Origin: a virus
DNA length: 44,293 nt
IMG/VR virus record: IMGVR_UViG_3300021416_000004
Span: 1-44,293 of that record
Strand: one strand, 5' to 3'
Shown piece by piece: positions 17,401-25,089 of the stretch. Made by a program: the position numbers and the translations under genes. How positions within the stretch are numbered: position 1 is the stretch's first letter; every line of letters starts with the position of its first letter. Below the pieces are notes generated by a model. The model made no database searches. It was not told where the DNA came from and saw only the letters and a program-made list of their open reading frames with translations.

Positions 17401-19467
17401 GTCCTGGGCTGCGACAACGGCGATCTGCGCGCGCGCGGCATCGATGTGGGCCTGCGACAGCTTGTTCTTACCGGTACCGATCGCTGCGTCGAGCTGGATC
17501 GTCATTTTCTGGGCGTCGGTCATGGCCGAATAGCCGGTCTGCTCGAGCTTGTTGGCGGCTATCTTCTCGTGGATCGAGGTCATCAGGGTCGTGTACGCAC
17601 TTGCTTCCTGCTTGACCTGTGCTGCGGCGCCCTTGTCGGCATACTTGGCCCGGACGAACTTTTCCATCTCCGGGGTAATGCGCCCATATTTCTTGCGGAG
17701 CTCGTCCAGCTCGTAAGCAATTTTCTGGGTTGCCGTACCGTTTTTTCCCTGCCATTCGGCATATTCCGTAGTAAAGGCCAGATCCTTACTTTTCTTCTGG
17801 GCGGCCGCAAAATCACCCATCTCCTGGGTAACCGAATTAAGCCGCGCGCCCCAGACGCGCAGCATCTCGGTTTTTGTCCCGACATCCAGATCGGTCTGCT
17901 TCGAGATGCGATTGATCTCGCCCAGGATCTGTTCCCGTTTTTTCTCGCCTTCGGTCGTTGGCGCAGCGCCAGTCGTCATGCCTTTGGCGGCGAGCTCGTT
18001 ACGCTCCTTCAGCTTGTCGATCTGTTTCTGGAGGTTGCCCAGGTAATCGTCGATCTCGTCCGCCAGCGTATTGGTGACCTTCTTTTCCGCCTCCGCGCCT
18101 TTGTCGCCCCATACCTGCCAGGCCAGGGCGCCGACACCTAGCAAGGTGACAACCGCGCCGATAGGACCGCCCAGGAAGGCGATGGCACCGCGCAGAATAC
18201 CCATGGCGCGCGCACCGATCGTGGCCGCGGCGGTCTGGGCTGCGAGTGCGCCGGTGTGGGCGTTCGCCGCGACCGTCGCGGCATTGCCGGCGACAGCCTG
18301 GGCGGCCAGCGCGACGGTATTGGCCTCGGCAAGCGCGATCGCGCGCGCCTGGGCCGGGATCAGGCCGTTGGTGGCGATTGCGAGCGCGACGGCGCCCTCG
18401 GCGGCCAGGACGGACGCGCGCAGCTCGGCAACCCGGGCATTCGCCAAGGCCATTTCCGAGGCGGTGGCACGCACGTTGGCCTGCGCCTCGGCCAGCTTCG
18501 CCGCCGACGAAACGGCGGCGGCCTCGGTCGTCGCAACGCCCGACGCCAACGTCGCCGCGGCCAAGGCGCGATTTGCGGTCACGGCGCCGTAAGCACTGGT
18601 GGCCATGTTGCCAAGCCAGGTAGCGAGCTTGGCTGTCGCCACTGTCGCGACCGCGCCAGCAATGAGGGTCAGATTGTTTGCCAGTAGCCCGATCGCACCG
18701 GTCATGGCAGCAACCGCGCCGCTGGCTTGCGCCTGAACGCCAAAGAATTCCATGGCGTTGTTTTTCAGTACCGTGAAAGCGCCGCTGATGGTCTCGACCT
18801 GTTTTGCTTCCTCGCGCAGCGTGGCCAGCGCCTTAGGCAGCACGTCGGCCATGATTTTCGACGTGATCTCGCCGTTCTCAGCCATTTTCTTGAGCGCACC
18901 GACAGGAACGCCGATGCCGTCAGCCAAGGCCAGCATGAGGCGCGGGGCCGCTTCGTTCACCGCATTGAATTCTTCGCCGCGCAGCGTGCCGGACGCGAAC
19001 GCCTGCGCGAGCTGCAGCTGGGCGGAAGCCGATTCGGTCGCAGTCGCACCGGACACTTTGAGCGCCAGGTTGACCGTTTCGGTGATGTCGGCGACCTGCT
19101 TTTGAGTGGTACCAAGCTCACGGGTACCGTTCGCGATGCGGGCGTAGAGAACGCCCGTCGAAGCGAGGCCTTGCTGCGCGTCGTTGGCGATCCGCTTCAC
19201 ATCCGCGTATGCGGCGCCGTACTCGCGCTGCGACTGGGTCGCGAGGCGCAACTGGGCCGTGAACTTGGCGTATTCGTCCGACATCTGGACAACTTGGGCG
19301 ACACCGGCGCCGATACCGATCGAGGCAGCCAGGTTGCGCATGGCGCTTTGCACGCTGGCCGCCAGGTTGCTCATCGTCCGGGCGACGGTGTCGATCTCGC
19401 GGCGCGACTCCGCAGCGCCGTCGACGCCGATGCGGATGATTGCTCCAGGGGTCCCGCTGTATCCCAT
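14419..19467 (-). CDS. Tail length tape-measure protein
   Basis: A 1682-residue protein that sets tail length and is ejected with DNA. The N-terminal 250 residues match the tape-measure core domain (SDEYAKFTAQLRLATQS, AFASGTLRGEEFNAV). Several hydrophobic segments follow (for example FLGGPIGAVVTLLGVGAL), then long helical Ala-rich stretches. The ATG at 19467 follows AGGGA and the upstream stop; a GTG at 19500 lies inside the upstream gene without a clear site. At about 0.15 nm per residue it predicts a tail of roughly 250 nm, so a long siphovirus tail. Confidence 0.93.
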   Translation of the reverse strand: MGYSGTPGAIIRIGVDGAAESRREIDTVARTMSNLAASVQSAMRNLAASIGIGAGVAQVVQMSDEYAKFTAQLRLATQSQREYGAAYADVKRIANDAQQGLASTGVLYARIANGTRELGTTQKQVADITETVNLALKVSGATATESASAQLQLAQAFASGTLRGEEFNAVNEAAPRLMLALADGIGVPVGALKKMAENGEITSKIMADVLPKALATLREEAKQVETISGAFTVLKNNAMEFFGVQAQASGAVAAMTGAIGLLANNLTLIAGAVATVATAKLATWLGNMATSAYGAVTANRALAAATLASGVATTEAAAVSSAAKLAEAQANVRATASEMALANARVAELRASVLAAEGAVALAIATNGLIPAQARAIALAEANTVALAAQAVAGNAATVAANAHTGALAAQTAAATIGARAMGILRGAIAFLGGPIGAVVTLLGVGALAWQVWGDKGAEAEKKVTNTLADEIDDYLGNLQKQIDKLKERNELAAKGMTTGAAPTTEGEKKREQILGEINRISKQTDLDVGTKTEMLRVWGARLNSVTQEMGDFAAAQKKSKDLAFTTEYAEWQGKNGTATQKIAYELDELRKKYGRITPEMEKFVRAKYADKGAAAQVKQEASAYTTLMTSIHEKIAANKLEQTGYSAMTDAQKMTIQLDAAIGTGKNKLSQAHIDAARAQIAVVAAQDAELLSAAGVKKAVQELSDDRNTAYASAMAEVTANEELVATYGMTKLQIEQLTLARLEDRLARRASLELDEKEVAHLERMIAAKKPNVAALGKLDKLEQGSDVTKAKELLDIMTSIDEITRSAAAGMAESFGRVGAAIGEMTTSLSGYGRTQAAIAAQLAAEKNDAKNDPVKIKAAETKASQAAAMAQIRQYSDMASAGKKFFKEHTAGYKVMEGAEKAFRAYEMAMALQAMVKKIFFKEGEVAANLALNGTKLTGEAATTAASTGLAATEASAWGVTAVVKSLASLPFPWNLAAGAATLAAVVAAGASMLGGIGGGGSAVTPSFEEKQKVQGTGTVLGDSTAKSESMAKSLEMLESYASLELDYQNSMLTALRNIETALGGAAKGIMQTAGITGGSAFGTVNSSSSNFFGSDKTTTIDDTGVKFSGTFGALRAGQGRGVQYEDVIKTSDGGWFHGDSTSKSTNTKALSAEAMKPFALIFDNMGDLLVDAGVKLGKDGATLTSAINGISVDFAVSLRDLKGQELTDALNAGVSVAFDTVTKELFPTIAQFQKMGEGIGETLVRVATDVKAVDSVFASMGKTATGLYSSAGKMASILDGMTVEAKARLVELSGGLDEFASSAKSFMQNFYTDAERINAQKAKLNPVLAQYGLSTEGADAEQLFKKFVLGLDVTTEAGAKTYAMLMGVQQAFKDVTSSAADERADLLAEWDDLTLTSAQKLAKARLEIDPANRALFDQVALQRQLKDATGGTSDALKETIDRLTATKTSTLAYLDSLALGSLSTLTPMQKYLETQRQYNAAVDKALASPADSAAASGAQSAATAFLTASQVINASSAAFIGDKSKVQGDMGRLASIAGAQMTDAQRQLSALDKQVAGLGQLNDTAAAIQQAIVNQAAPVLVAAPAFDVQRYAASSSASADVLAAEVKALRAEGAAQREINAQMLAELKQLRTDANRNAGDIVGATEEMGEAVSKEVGGAIEQAAYRAANPSRVPHR

Positions 19468-19481
19468 ATGCTCGCTGTTCC

Positions 19482-19850
19482 CTACCGTTGTTTGGCCCAC
19501 TCATCGAGAGCGGCAAATTCCATCGCCTGAACTGTTGCGAAGTACACCGGCCTATCCTTCTTCCGGATCGCCTGGTGACTCATGCACTCCCTCACTCCGC
19601 TGTAGTCCAGACGCGTGCGGATGCCGTTATCTGTGAACCACTGCGTCTGAACCGAGAGCCACAGGCTCCAAATCCCGCAGTTTTCCGGCCAGAGGCAGAA
19701 CTCATCCTCGACCGGCTTATCATTACCAACTACGTAGAAGCCAAAGCCGGCCGCGTCTGCTTCGAGGCGCTCGGCGGCCGGCGGGTCATCAGCTACCGGG
19801 AACCGTAATTGCCCGCCAGCCAACAGCCGCGCGGCCTCTACAAGTTTTTT
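19482..19850 (-). CDS. Tail chaperone frameshift extension (GT-like, DUF1799)
   Basis: This frame has no start of its own. It is entered by a -1 slip at the A-AAA-AAC heptamer (complement of 19844-19850) near the end of the upstream chaperone gene, just as lambda G yields GT. The extension of about 120 residues carries a DUF1799-like core (FCLWPENCGIWSLWLSVQTQW, shortened here to its WPEN centre) typical of tail assembly proteins. The fused product would be about 238 residues. It should bind the tape measure and recruit tail tube subunits during assembly. Confidence 0.8.
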   Translation of the reverse strand, partial: KKLVEAARLLAGGQLRFPVADDPPAAERLEADAAGFGFYVVGNDKPVEDEFCLWPENCGIWSLWLSVQTQWFTDNGIRTRLDYSGVRECMSHQAIRKKDRPVYFATVQAMEFAALDEWAKQR

Positions 19851-20197
19851 GCTTTTGCGCCGCTTTCCTTCATGTAGGAGGCCACGGCAATGTCCAGCAC
19901 GTTGGCGGCGCCGAACATGACTTCTTTCGCCTCCTGGTCGCACGGTGCGGGCTGCTTGACTTCGTCGAGGACGAAGTTTTGGTTGGTCCAGCCTTCGGTG
20001 ATACGGATCATCGTGTCGCGGATCTTCTCGTTCGTCGGAATGCCGTCGCCATTCTTGATGCTGGCCTGGAATTCCTCCACCGTCAGACGCTCGCAGGTAA
20101 GCGAAAAGTTGAAGCGCTTGGTTTTCTCGCCGTCCTGGATCTCGAAGATCATCGGGACACGAACCCTGTCCGCCACTGCCAGTTGATATTTGCTCAT
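19838..20197 (-). CDS. Tail assembly chaperone (gpG-like)
   Basis: A 119-residue protein made just after the tail tube gene and before the tape measure, the invariant place of gpG-like chaperones. The ATG at 20197 gives MSKYQLAVADRV; a longer in-frame start at 20260 is unlikely. Codons GCA AAA AAC near the 3' end contain the slippery heptamer, four codons before the stop if the stop is counted. Most ribosomes would terminate to give this short form, and a minority would make the GT-like fusion. Confidence 0.88.
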   Translation of the reverse strand: MSKYQLAVADRVRVPMIFEIQDGEKTKRFNFSLTCERLTVEEFQASIKNGDGIPTNEKIRDTMIRITEGWTNQNFVLDEVKQPAPCDQEAKEVMFGAANVLDIAVASYMKESGAKAKNL

Positions 20198-20267
20198 GTG
20201 TTCTCGTTTCGATATGGGAATGAATAGATGCCGACCAGGTGGTGCAGTCGCCTGCACCACCCTTCTC

Positions 20268-21239
20268 TTACAGGCAGACCAGGCGGATTTCGTCGTTGCC
20301 GGCGACCGGGATGAACTTCAGGTCGAAGCCGACATAGCGGATGCCTTGGACATCCACCTTTTTCGGATTCGACAGTTGCACGGACGGGCCGTAGATCAGG
20401 ATGCTGTTGCCGGTGATGAGGCCGATCTTGAGGGCGACGCTGATCTCTTCGCCGGCGCGGACCTTTGCCAACATGGCGACTTCCTGCGCAGCAGTCAGCT
20501 GCAGCTCGGTCGAGCCCGTGACTTCGCGGTCGGTGATGTCGGCCTCGTTCAAGCTCAGGTTCGAATGGAACTCGACCTTGTTGCCCAGGTTGACGTCGAG
20601 ACCCGTGCTCGGATAAACGGTGCCACCAGCAATTGCCCCTGCGGCGTACACGCCGCCGAAGGTCATGTCGACCACGTTTTCCTTGATCATCGCCACCGGC
20701 TTTTTCCATGCGGTCAGGGTGGCAACCTCGTTCGGCGTTGCGGTGATCGCGCCGGCCACGCCGGTGAATTCATACTTCAGAGACGGCGTGCCGCCCTTCT
20801 TCGCCGACAGGGAGACATTGCCCATCGAGCCCAGCGCTTTGTGCAGGACGCCGTCGTCGTAGTAATAGACCGTGGCATCCTTCAGACCAGTGGAGATCGG
20901 CGTGTATTCGACGCGGTCCGGCACGGTCAAGGCGCCTTCGGCCATGGCACAGGCCATGTTCAGCTTGCCCCAGGCCGGCGGCGTGGCAGCGGCGCCCGAG
21001 CCCGCCAATGCGACGGTGATCTCGATCTTCACGCTTGCAGCGCCCATCAGGTCGGCACTTGCGCCGAAGAAGCCTTTCATGGCGGGATTCGCGATCTTCT
21101 CGAGCTCGAGCGGAGTGATCGCCATTTCCGAGACGAGCACCGCATTCGCAGCGCCGGTCGGCACTGCATCCTCGCCGGCGTTGGTCGCCAGCTTGACGAG
21201 GATGACGGTGTTGCGAATACGACGGGTATTTGCGCCCAT
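20268..21239 (-). CDS. Major tail tube protein
   Basis: The 323-residue product occupies the tail-tube position between head-tail joining genes and the chaperone pair. It is beta-rich, with Ala/Gly-rich insertions and no membrane segment. An AAGGAA site precedes the ATG. The identification rests on gene order and overall character rather than on a named motif. The C-terminal half may include an Ig-like decoration, but this cannot be confirmed by eye. Confidence 0.82.
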   Translation of the reverse strand: MGANTRRIRNTVILVKLATNAGEDAVPTGAANAVLVSEMAITPLELEKIANPAMKGFFGASADLMGAASVKIEITVALAGSGAAATPPAWGKLNMACAMAEGALTVPDRVEYTPISTGLKDATVYYYDDGVLHKALGSMGNVSLSAKKGGTPSLKYEFTGVAGAITATPNEVATLTAWKKPVAMIKENVVDMTFGGVYAAGAIAGGTVYPSTGLDVNLGNKVEFHSNLSLNEADITDREVTGSTELQLTAAQEVAMLAKVRAGEEISVALKIGLITGNSILIYGPSVQLSNPKKVDVQGIRYVGFDLKFIPVAGNDEIRLVCL

Positions 21240-21242
21240 GGA

Positions 21243-21389
21243 TTATTCCTTCACTTCTGCTGCTGGTTGTTCGGCGGGCTCGTTCGAGACCCAGTCCCAC
21301 TTCACGCGATCGAAGGTCCAGCTGCCGCCGCTTGGTGGTGTCGGGATGGCGCGCTCTTCGACTGGCGCGTCCTGTGCTTTTTTCGTCAT
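21243..21389 (-). CDS. Small phage protein, 48 aa
   Basis: A short Pro/Glu-rich protein beginning MTKKAQDAPVEERAIP, with a central aromatic patch FDRVKWDWVS. Its ATG overlaps the stop of the preceding gene (ATGA), and it ends just before the tail tube gene, so it is tightly packed in the late operon. I do not recognise a family. Its coupling and conserved-looking composition make it a likely real gene. Confidence 0.7.
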   Translation of the reverse strand: MTKKAQDAPVEERAIPTPPSGGSWTFDRVKWDWVSNEPAEQPAAEVKE

Positions 21390-21826
21390 GGTTGTTCCAG
21401 AGTGAGGTTGTTGGTTTGGTGCATCACCGGGTACGACATACGCACCCAGCCGGTTCTCTGCTGCTCCGCGTTGTATTCGGCCTCGATCATTGGCTCACCG
21501 ATGTCCGTCACCAGGTCGCCCAGCGTGCGGTCGGCCGCAATGCGCTCGTACACCTGCATCAGCAGCGGGTCGACGGCCAGGTCAGCGCTGGTCGTGGTCG
21601 TGCGTGCGTAGCATTCGATCGTGAACTTGGACTCCCAGTCCACGGGCGCACCGAAGATCGCTCCTCGCGCCGGCAGCGCGCCGTCGAACTGGACGTTGAT
21701 CGCGTCCGGAAACTCCTCGGCCAGCTGGCGGTCGCGCGCCCGGAAAATCTGCTGCGACAACGGCGGCTCGGCTTCGAGCAAGGCGACGAGCGCTCCAGTG
21801 ATGCGCGCGAAAGCGGAAAAGCTCAT
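21386..21826 (-). CDS. Tail terminator-like protein (gpU-like)
   Basis: A 146-residue alpha/beta protein placed between the head-tail joining gene and the tail tube gene, where lambda-type phages encode the tail terminator. Features such as an N-terminal helix (FARITGALVALLEAEP) and a central beta segment ending in IECYAR fit gpU/minor-tail families. The name is mainly based on position. The start overlaps the upstream stop (ATGA). Confidence 0.68.
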   Translation of the reverse strand: MSFSAFARITGALVALLEAEPPLSQQIFRARDRQLAEEFPDAINVQFDGALPARGAIFGAPVDWESKFTIECYARTTTTSADLAVDPLLMQVYERIAADRTLGDLVTDIGEPMIEAEYNAEQQRTGWVRMSYPVMHQTNNLTLEQP

Positions 21827-22113
21827 GCCAGCTCCAAGAGCAGGACGGTGATGTCGCGATCGGAGTTTTCGGCGTCAATGCCTGCCACCCGGTACGCGGT
21901 GCCGTCCTCAAGCAGCAGCGGCTTGCCGACCGGGCTGGCCGGTACCGAGGTCGCCGGCAACGTGAAGGCTGGGCGAGTGGCTGCAAAACCCATCCCGCTA
22001 CCCTCGACCAAATGCTGCTTATCGAAGATCCCGACCACGGGCGCACCGGCAAGCGTTGCGTTGTCGGCAAACTCGGCGGCACTAAAAAATATAGTCAGGT
22101 CTTCTACGAACAT
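21823..22113 (-). CDS. Head-tail joining protein (gpFII-like)
   Basis: A 96-residue beta-rich protein with the pattern of gpFII-type head-tail joining proteins: VVGIFDKQ, then a short loop, then a closing DGTAYRVAGID strand. It would cap the connector so that finished tails can attach. It lies directly after the head genes. The upstream ribosome binding site is weak. Confidence 0.78.
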   Translation of the reverse strand: MFVEDLTIFFSAAEFADNATLAGAPVVGIFDKQHLVEGSGMGFAATRPAFTLPATSVPASPVGKPLLLEDGTAYRVAGIDAENSDRDITVLLLELA

Positions 22114-22125
22114 GGGAATCCGCGA

Positions 22126-22362
22126 TCAGGCTGCTGGTTGGTCGGAAGTGCCAGGCGCTACCGACTGGTCGGCGGCGGCGTCAGCCTTCGCTTTCGCGGC
22201 GGCGTCAGCGTCAGCCTTCGTTTTCGCCGCGCGCGGGTCGGCCGCTTCCGCGGCGCCCGCATCGATCAGCGCGGCCGCTGCTCCGCGATCGATGTCGACC
22301 GTGTCGCCAGGCTGGAGGCGCTTCCCGTCATGCCGGGTTGGGTGGAGGATCGCGATTTTCAT
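22126..22362 (-). CDS. Small head-region protein, 78 aa
   Basis: The N-terminal half (MKIAILHPTRHDGKRLQPGD) has the form of small phage proteins often found after capsid genes (DUF7210-like, from memory). The C-terminal half is a low-complexity Ala/Lys/Asp stretch. The ATG overlaps the stop of the capsid gene (ATGA). The role is unknown; a head-completion or decoration function is possible. Confidence 0.7.
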   Translation of the reverse strand: MKIAILHPTRHDGKRLQPGDTVDIDRGAAAALIDAGAAEAADPRAAKTKADADAAAKAKADAAADQSVAPGTSDQPAA

Positions 22363-23309
22363 CAGGCAGCCGCCGGCACAGCGTTGGTGATCAGGAAGCC
22401 GGCGGTCGGCGCAGCCAGGACAGGCGCTTCGGCACGCGTGACCGGGTAGATCCACGACTTCGCGCTGCGGTCGTAGTACGGCTCTTCTACGTCCGGGTAG
22501 CCGTTGAGCTGGTAGGTGTAGCCGTAGCTCGGCAGGCCGCCCGATTGCACGCTGGCCAGGTTGGTGTACGCAACAATGACGTCGCGACCCCAGACGTCGA
22601 TGAAGTCCGATCCGTCGTCGTTCGCGTAGATGGCATCGCCAACGGCTACGCGCTCGACACCGAACAGCGCCGCCAGCAGTTCCTTCGTTGCAACATCGCG
22701 ACCCGTGTACTTGATGCGCTCCAGGACCTTCGGGTGGTTCTTCAGCTTGGCGAACACCTGGGCGCCCAAGGTAACGGTGTTCGGGCGCTTGCCCGTGGCG
22801 GAGCGAATGCGCTCCTTGGCGGCTTCGATATCGTCGATCGGGTCGCTCGTTGCATCGGTCCACTGGTCCGAACCAGACAGAGCGACCTTGTTCGCGCTGC
22901 CGTAGCTCGCAGGATTGCGGGCCAGGTCAGCGGACTGCTTTTCCAGGCGCAAGGCCATGATCGCGCTGACGTCATTGATGGTGCCGGCGCTAAGGTCAAT
23001 GCCAGGGCCGTTCGCAGCTTCTTCCTGAACTTCCATCGGGAGCACGCCTTCGAGGGAGTAGTCGGTCAGAGCGTACGGGGCACCGGCATAGCCGAAACGC
23101 ACGCGGCGCGTGTTTTCGCCAGGCGCGCGTTCGCTCTGGTACAGCATGAACGCTTCCTTACCGAACTGGATGATCTTTCCGGCGCGCAGATGCACGGGCA
23201 CGGTCGGGAACAGCATCGACCCGATCATTTCGTTGTTCTGGTAGCCCTGGGCGACCGTGCTGAGGACTGGATCGACGATGCGCGCCTGCGCGGGATTCAT
23301 TTGTGGCAT
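22362..23309 (-). CDS. Major capsid protein
   Basis: The 315-residue product follows the protease/scaffold and DUF2190 genes, the place of the coat protein. It has the layout of an HK97-fold coat: an N-terminal arm, an E-loop-like segment (YPLTD-type: APYALTDYSLEG) and a C-terminal domain with WGRDVIVAYTN. AGGAG precedes the ATG. No long N-terminal prodomain is apparent, consistent with a separate nested scaffold. Confidence 0.88.
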   Translation of the reverse strand: MPQMNPAQARIVDPVLSTVAQGYQNNEMIGSMLFPTVPVHLRAGKIIQFGKEAFMLYQSERAPGENTRRVRFGYAGAPYALTDYSLEGVLPMEVQEEAANGPGIDLSAGTINDVSAIMALRLEKQSADLARNPASYGSANKVALSGSDQWTDATSDPIDDIEAAKERIRSATGKRPNTVTLGAQVFAKLKNHPKVLERIKYTGRDVATKELLAALFGVERVAVGDAIYANDDGSDFIDVWGRDVIVAYTNLASVQSGGLPSYGYTYQLNGYPDVEEPYYDRSAKSWIYPVTRAEAPVLAAPTAGFLITNAVPAAA

Positions 23310-23323
23310 GTGATGCTCCTGAA

Positions 23324-23665
23324 TTAGTTAGGGATGACCAGGACTTCGATCTGTTCGCCGTCAGCCACGGCGGCGGTGAGAGCACGGCCGACGGTGATGC
23401 CAGCGGCCTTGGTGACCACCTTGCCCGCGGCGCCCACTTCCACTGCTGCGCCGAGCGCGATCGCGCCGCCAGCGGTTGCGAGGGCAGTGCCCAGCGCGGT
23501 CACCGGCAGGCGCTCGCCCGCAGCAGCGGCCCCGGTGTTGGTAAAGCCGACCGCGTTGCCACCGGCGGCGGCAACGTTGCCGGCGGCGCTGATGGCACGG
23601 TTTTGACCGATTGCCGCGACGGCGATAACGCCGATGGTGAGTACTGCGAAATTACCTTTGGCCAT
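23324..23665 (-). CDS. DUF2190 capsid decoration/head fibre protein
   Basis: A 113-residue Ala/Gly/Val-rich beta protein typical of DUF2190, a family found between the scaffold protease and coat gene in many siphophages and thought to decorate the capsid like lambda gpD. AGGGAG precedes the ATG. Confidence 0.85.
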   Translation of the reverse strand: MAKGNFAVLTIGVIAVAAIGQNRAISAAGNVAAAGGNAVGFTNTGAAAAGERLPVTALGTALATAGGAIALGAAVEVGAAGKVVTKAAGITVGRALTAAVADGEQIEVLVIPN

Positions 23666-23667
23666 GT

Positions 23668-24075
23668 TCAGGCTCCCTGTTGGATGTGTTTCACGGCGGC
23701 GACATAGCCGACGCCCGGGTTGGCGGCCATGTACTCTTTGGCCTTGGCATCAAGATCGGCACGCGAAAGCGGCTTCTTCTCTTCCTCCGCCTGCGACACG
23801 GCCGCAGGCGGCGTCAGTGCGAGCGGCTTTGGCGCTTCATTGGCTGCGGCCGCGGCGTGCGCGGTGCGGGACGCCTTTTCTGCTGCCAGCACGGCCATGG
23901 CTGCATCGCCGCCGGTCGACTTGCCGTCGAACTTGAGCGTGTTGATCAAGGCCTCGTGGCCCGCAATGGTTTGGGCTTCGATGGCCTGAATGCGGCTGCG
24001 CTCAGCGGCGGCACCTTCGGCGCGCAGTTCAGCCGCGAGGGCCGGGTGTTGCGCTTCGATCTGGTCTTTGTTCAC
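23668..24075 (-). CDS. Nested scaffolding protein (Nu3-like)
   Basis: An in-frame internal start inside the S49 protease gene: a GTG at 24075 preceded by AAAAGGAAG at ideal spacing (six bases). The product, 135 residues starting MNKDQIEAQHP, is a charged helical protein suited to scaffold the capsid. Lambda makes Nu3 from within C in just this way. Evidence is the strong ribosome binding site at the junction between the protease and scaffold parts. Confidence 0.7.
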   Translation of the reverse strand: MNKDQIEAQHPALAAELRAEGAAAERSRIQAIEAQTIAGHEALINTLKFDGKSTGGDAAMAVLAAEKASRTAHAAAAANEAPKPLALTPPAAVSQAEEEKKPLSRADLDAKAKEYMAANPGVGYVAAVKHIQQGA

Positions 24076-24996
24076 GGAACTTCCTTTTGGGATGGTGGTT
24101 TGCGAATGGTTGGTCCACGCTGGGCCGGCGCGGTGCGGTGTCGCTGCGCGGCCCGACACGCCGCGGTCCTGATTCAATTTCTCGATTAGTGCTTCGAGGG
24201 ACATGATCCCGTCGACCAGGCCGGCGTCGAGTGCCTGCTGCCCGGTGAAGATGCGGCCTTCCGCCATGTCGCGCAGGACGACGTCCGCGCTGACACCGCG
24301 ATACTTCGCGACGTCGCCCACGAACATCGAATACATGTAGTCGAGTTGCTCCTGGATTGACAGGCGGCCGTCTTCCGAGAGCGGCGCGTACTGGCTGGCC
24401 ACGCGCTTGAACTTGCCGGCCGTGAGCTCGGTCGTCTTGATGCCGCGCGCGGCTTCGGCCGCGCTGATGTCCTTGTGGGCGCCGACAATGCCGATCGAGC
24501 CGACCGACGTAGTGCCGTCCGCGATGTAGACGGCGCTCGCAGCGCTGCCGAACCAATACGCCGCGCTGGCCATCGTTCCGCTACCCAAGGTGACAATCGG
24601 CTTGTCGCCGCGCGACTCGAACACGGTCTCCGAATAGGTCTGCGTGCCGTCGACCGTGCCGCCCGGGCTGTCGACGTACTGGATGATGCTGTGGACTGCG
24701 GAATCCCTCTTCGCATCGATCAAGCTCTGGCGCGCCAGCTGGCTGCTCGCGCCGCCAGAAATCTGGCTGAACATGTTCATTTTTTTGGCGACCACGCCTT
24801 CGATGGCGATGATCGCGACGCCATCGACGATGTCATAAGCCCGCTGCTCGTTGGCCAGCGGCCGGCCAAGCCGGGCCTCGACTGCCGCGATGTCGATCTG
24901 TTCGCCGCGCACGTGCGAGGCATAGATCGCCTGCAACTCGAGGAGCTTGCCGGGTTCTATGGCCCAGGGACCGGAGAGAACATCAAGAATTTTCAT
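23668..24996 (-). CDS. S49 family capsid protease with C-terminal scaffold
   Basis: A 442-residue lambda gpC-like protein. The S49 (SppA/ClpP-type) protease domain spans about 50-270, with nucleophile Ser144 in GTMASAAYW and general base Lys195 in LTAGKFK. It processes scaffold and portal during prohead maturation. The C-terminal 135 residues are helical and Glu/Ala-rich like a scaffold, and can be made separately from an internal start. The ATG at 24996 gives the usual N-terminus MKILDVLSGPWAI; an in-frame TTG at 25011 is also possible. It is the first gene after late promoter candidate B. Confidence 0.92.
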   Translation of the reverse strand: MKILDVLSGPWAIEPGKLLELQAIYASHVRGEQIDIAAVEARLGRPLANEQRAYDIVDGVAIIAIEGVVAKKMNMFSQISGGASSQLARQSLIDAKRDSAVHSIIQYVDSPGGTVDGTQTYSETVFESRGDKPIVTLGSGTMASAAYWFGSAASAVYIADGTTSVGSIGIVGAHKDISAAEAARGIKTTELTAGKFKRVASQYAPLSEDGRLSIQEQLDYMYSMFVGDVAKYRGVSADVVLRDMAEGRIFTGQQALDAGLVDGIMSLEALIEKLNQDRGVSGRAATPHRAGPAWTNHSQTTIPKGSSVNKDQIEAQHPALAAELRAEGAAAERSRIQAIEAQTIAGHEALINTLKFDGKSTGGDAAMAVLAAEKASRTAHAAAAANEAPKPLALTPPAAVSQAEEEKKPLSRADLDAKAKEYMAANPGVGYVAAVKHIQQGA

Positions 24997-25035
24997 CGAA
25001 TTATTTGGCAATCGAATAGCTGAGCTGAGGCATGA

Positions 25036-25081
25036 ACTTTACCGAGCGGCCCTGTCTCAAAACAGGGCAAATTGAGACGAC
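25036..25081 (-). promoter_or_regulatory. Late promoter candidate, copy B (protease/head/tail)
   Basis: Second copy of the shared element: the 27-base dyad block is the complement of 25055-25081, then 13 bases, then TAAAGT (complement of 25036-25041). It fills the only sizeable gap between the portal and protease genes, and transcription would begin about 30 bp before the protease start. The flanking 13 bases differ from copies A and C, so the conserved parts stand out. Confidence 0.65.
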
Positions 25082-25089
25082 TTCGCGCG

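Noticed and set aside
14953-18141. A very long open frame (over 1000 codons) on the plus strand
   Set aside because: It is antisense to the tape-measure gene; the high GC and codon bias of the real gene leave the opposite frame open. Its product is Arg/Gly/Leu-rich without any domain.
20190-21611. Long plus-strand frame opposite the tail tube region
   Set aside because: It crosses three well-supported minus-strand genes and has no independent evidence.
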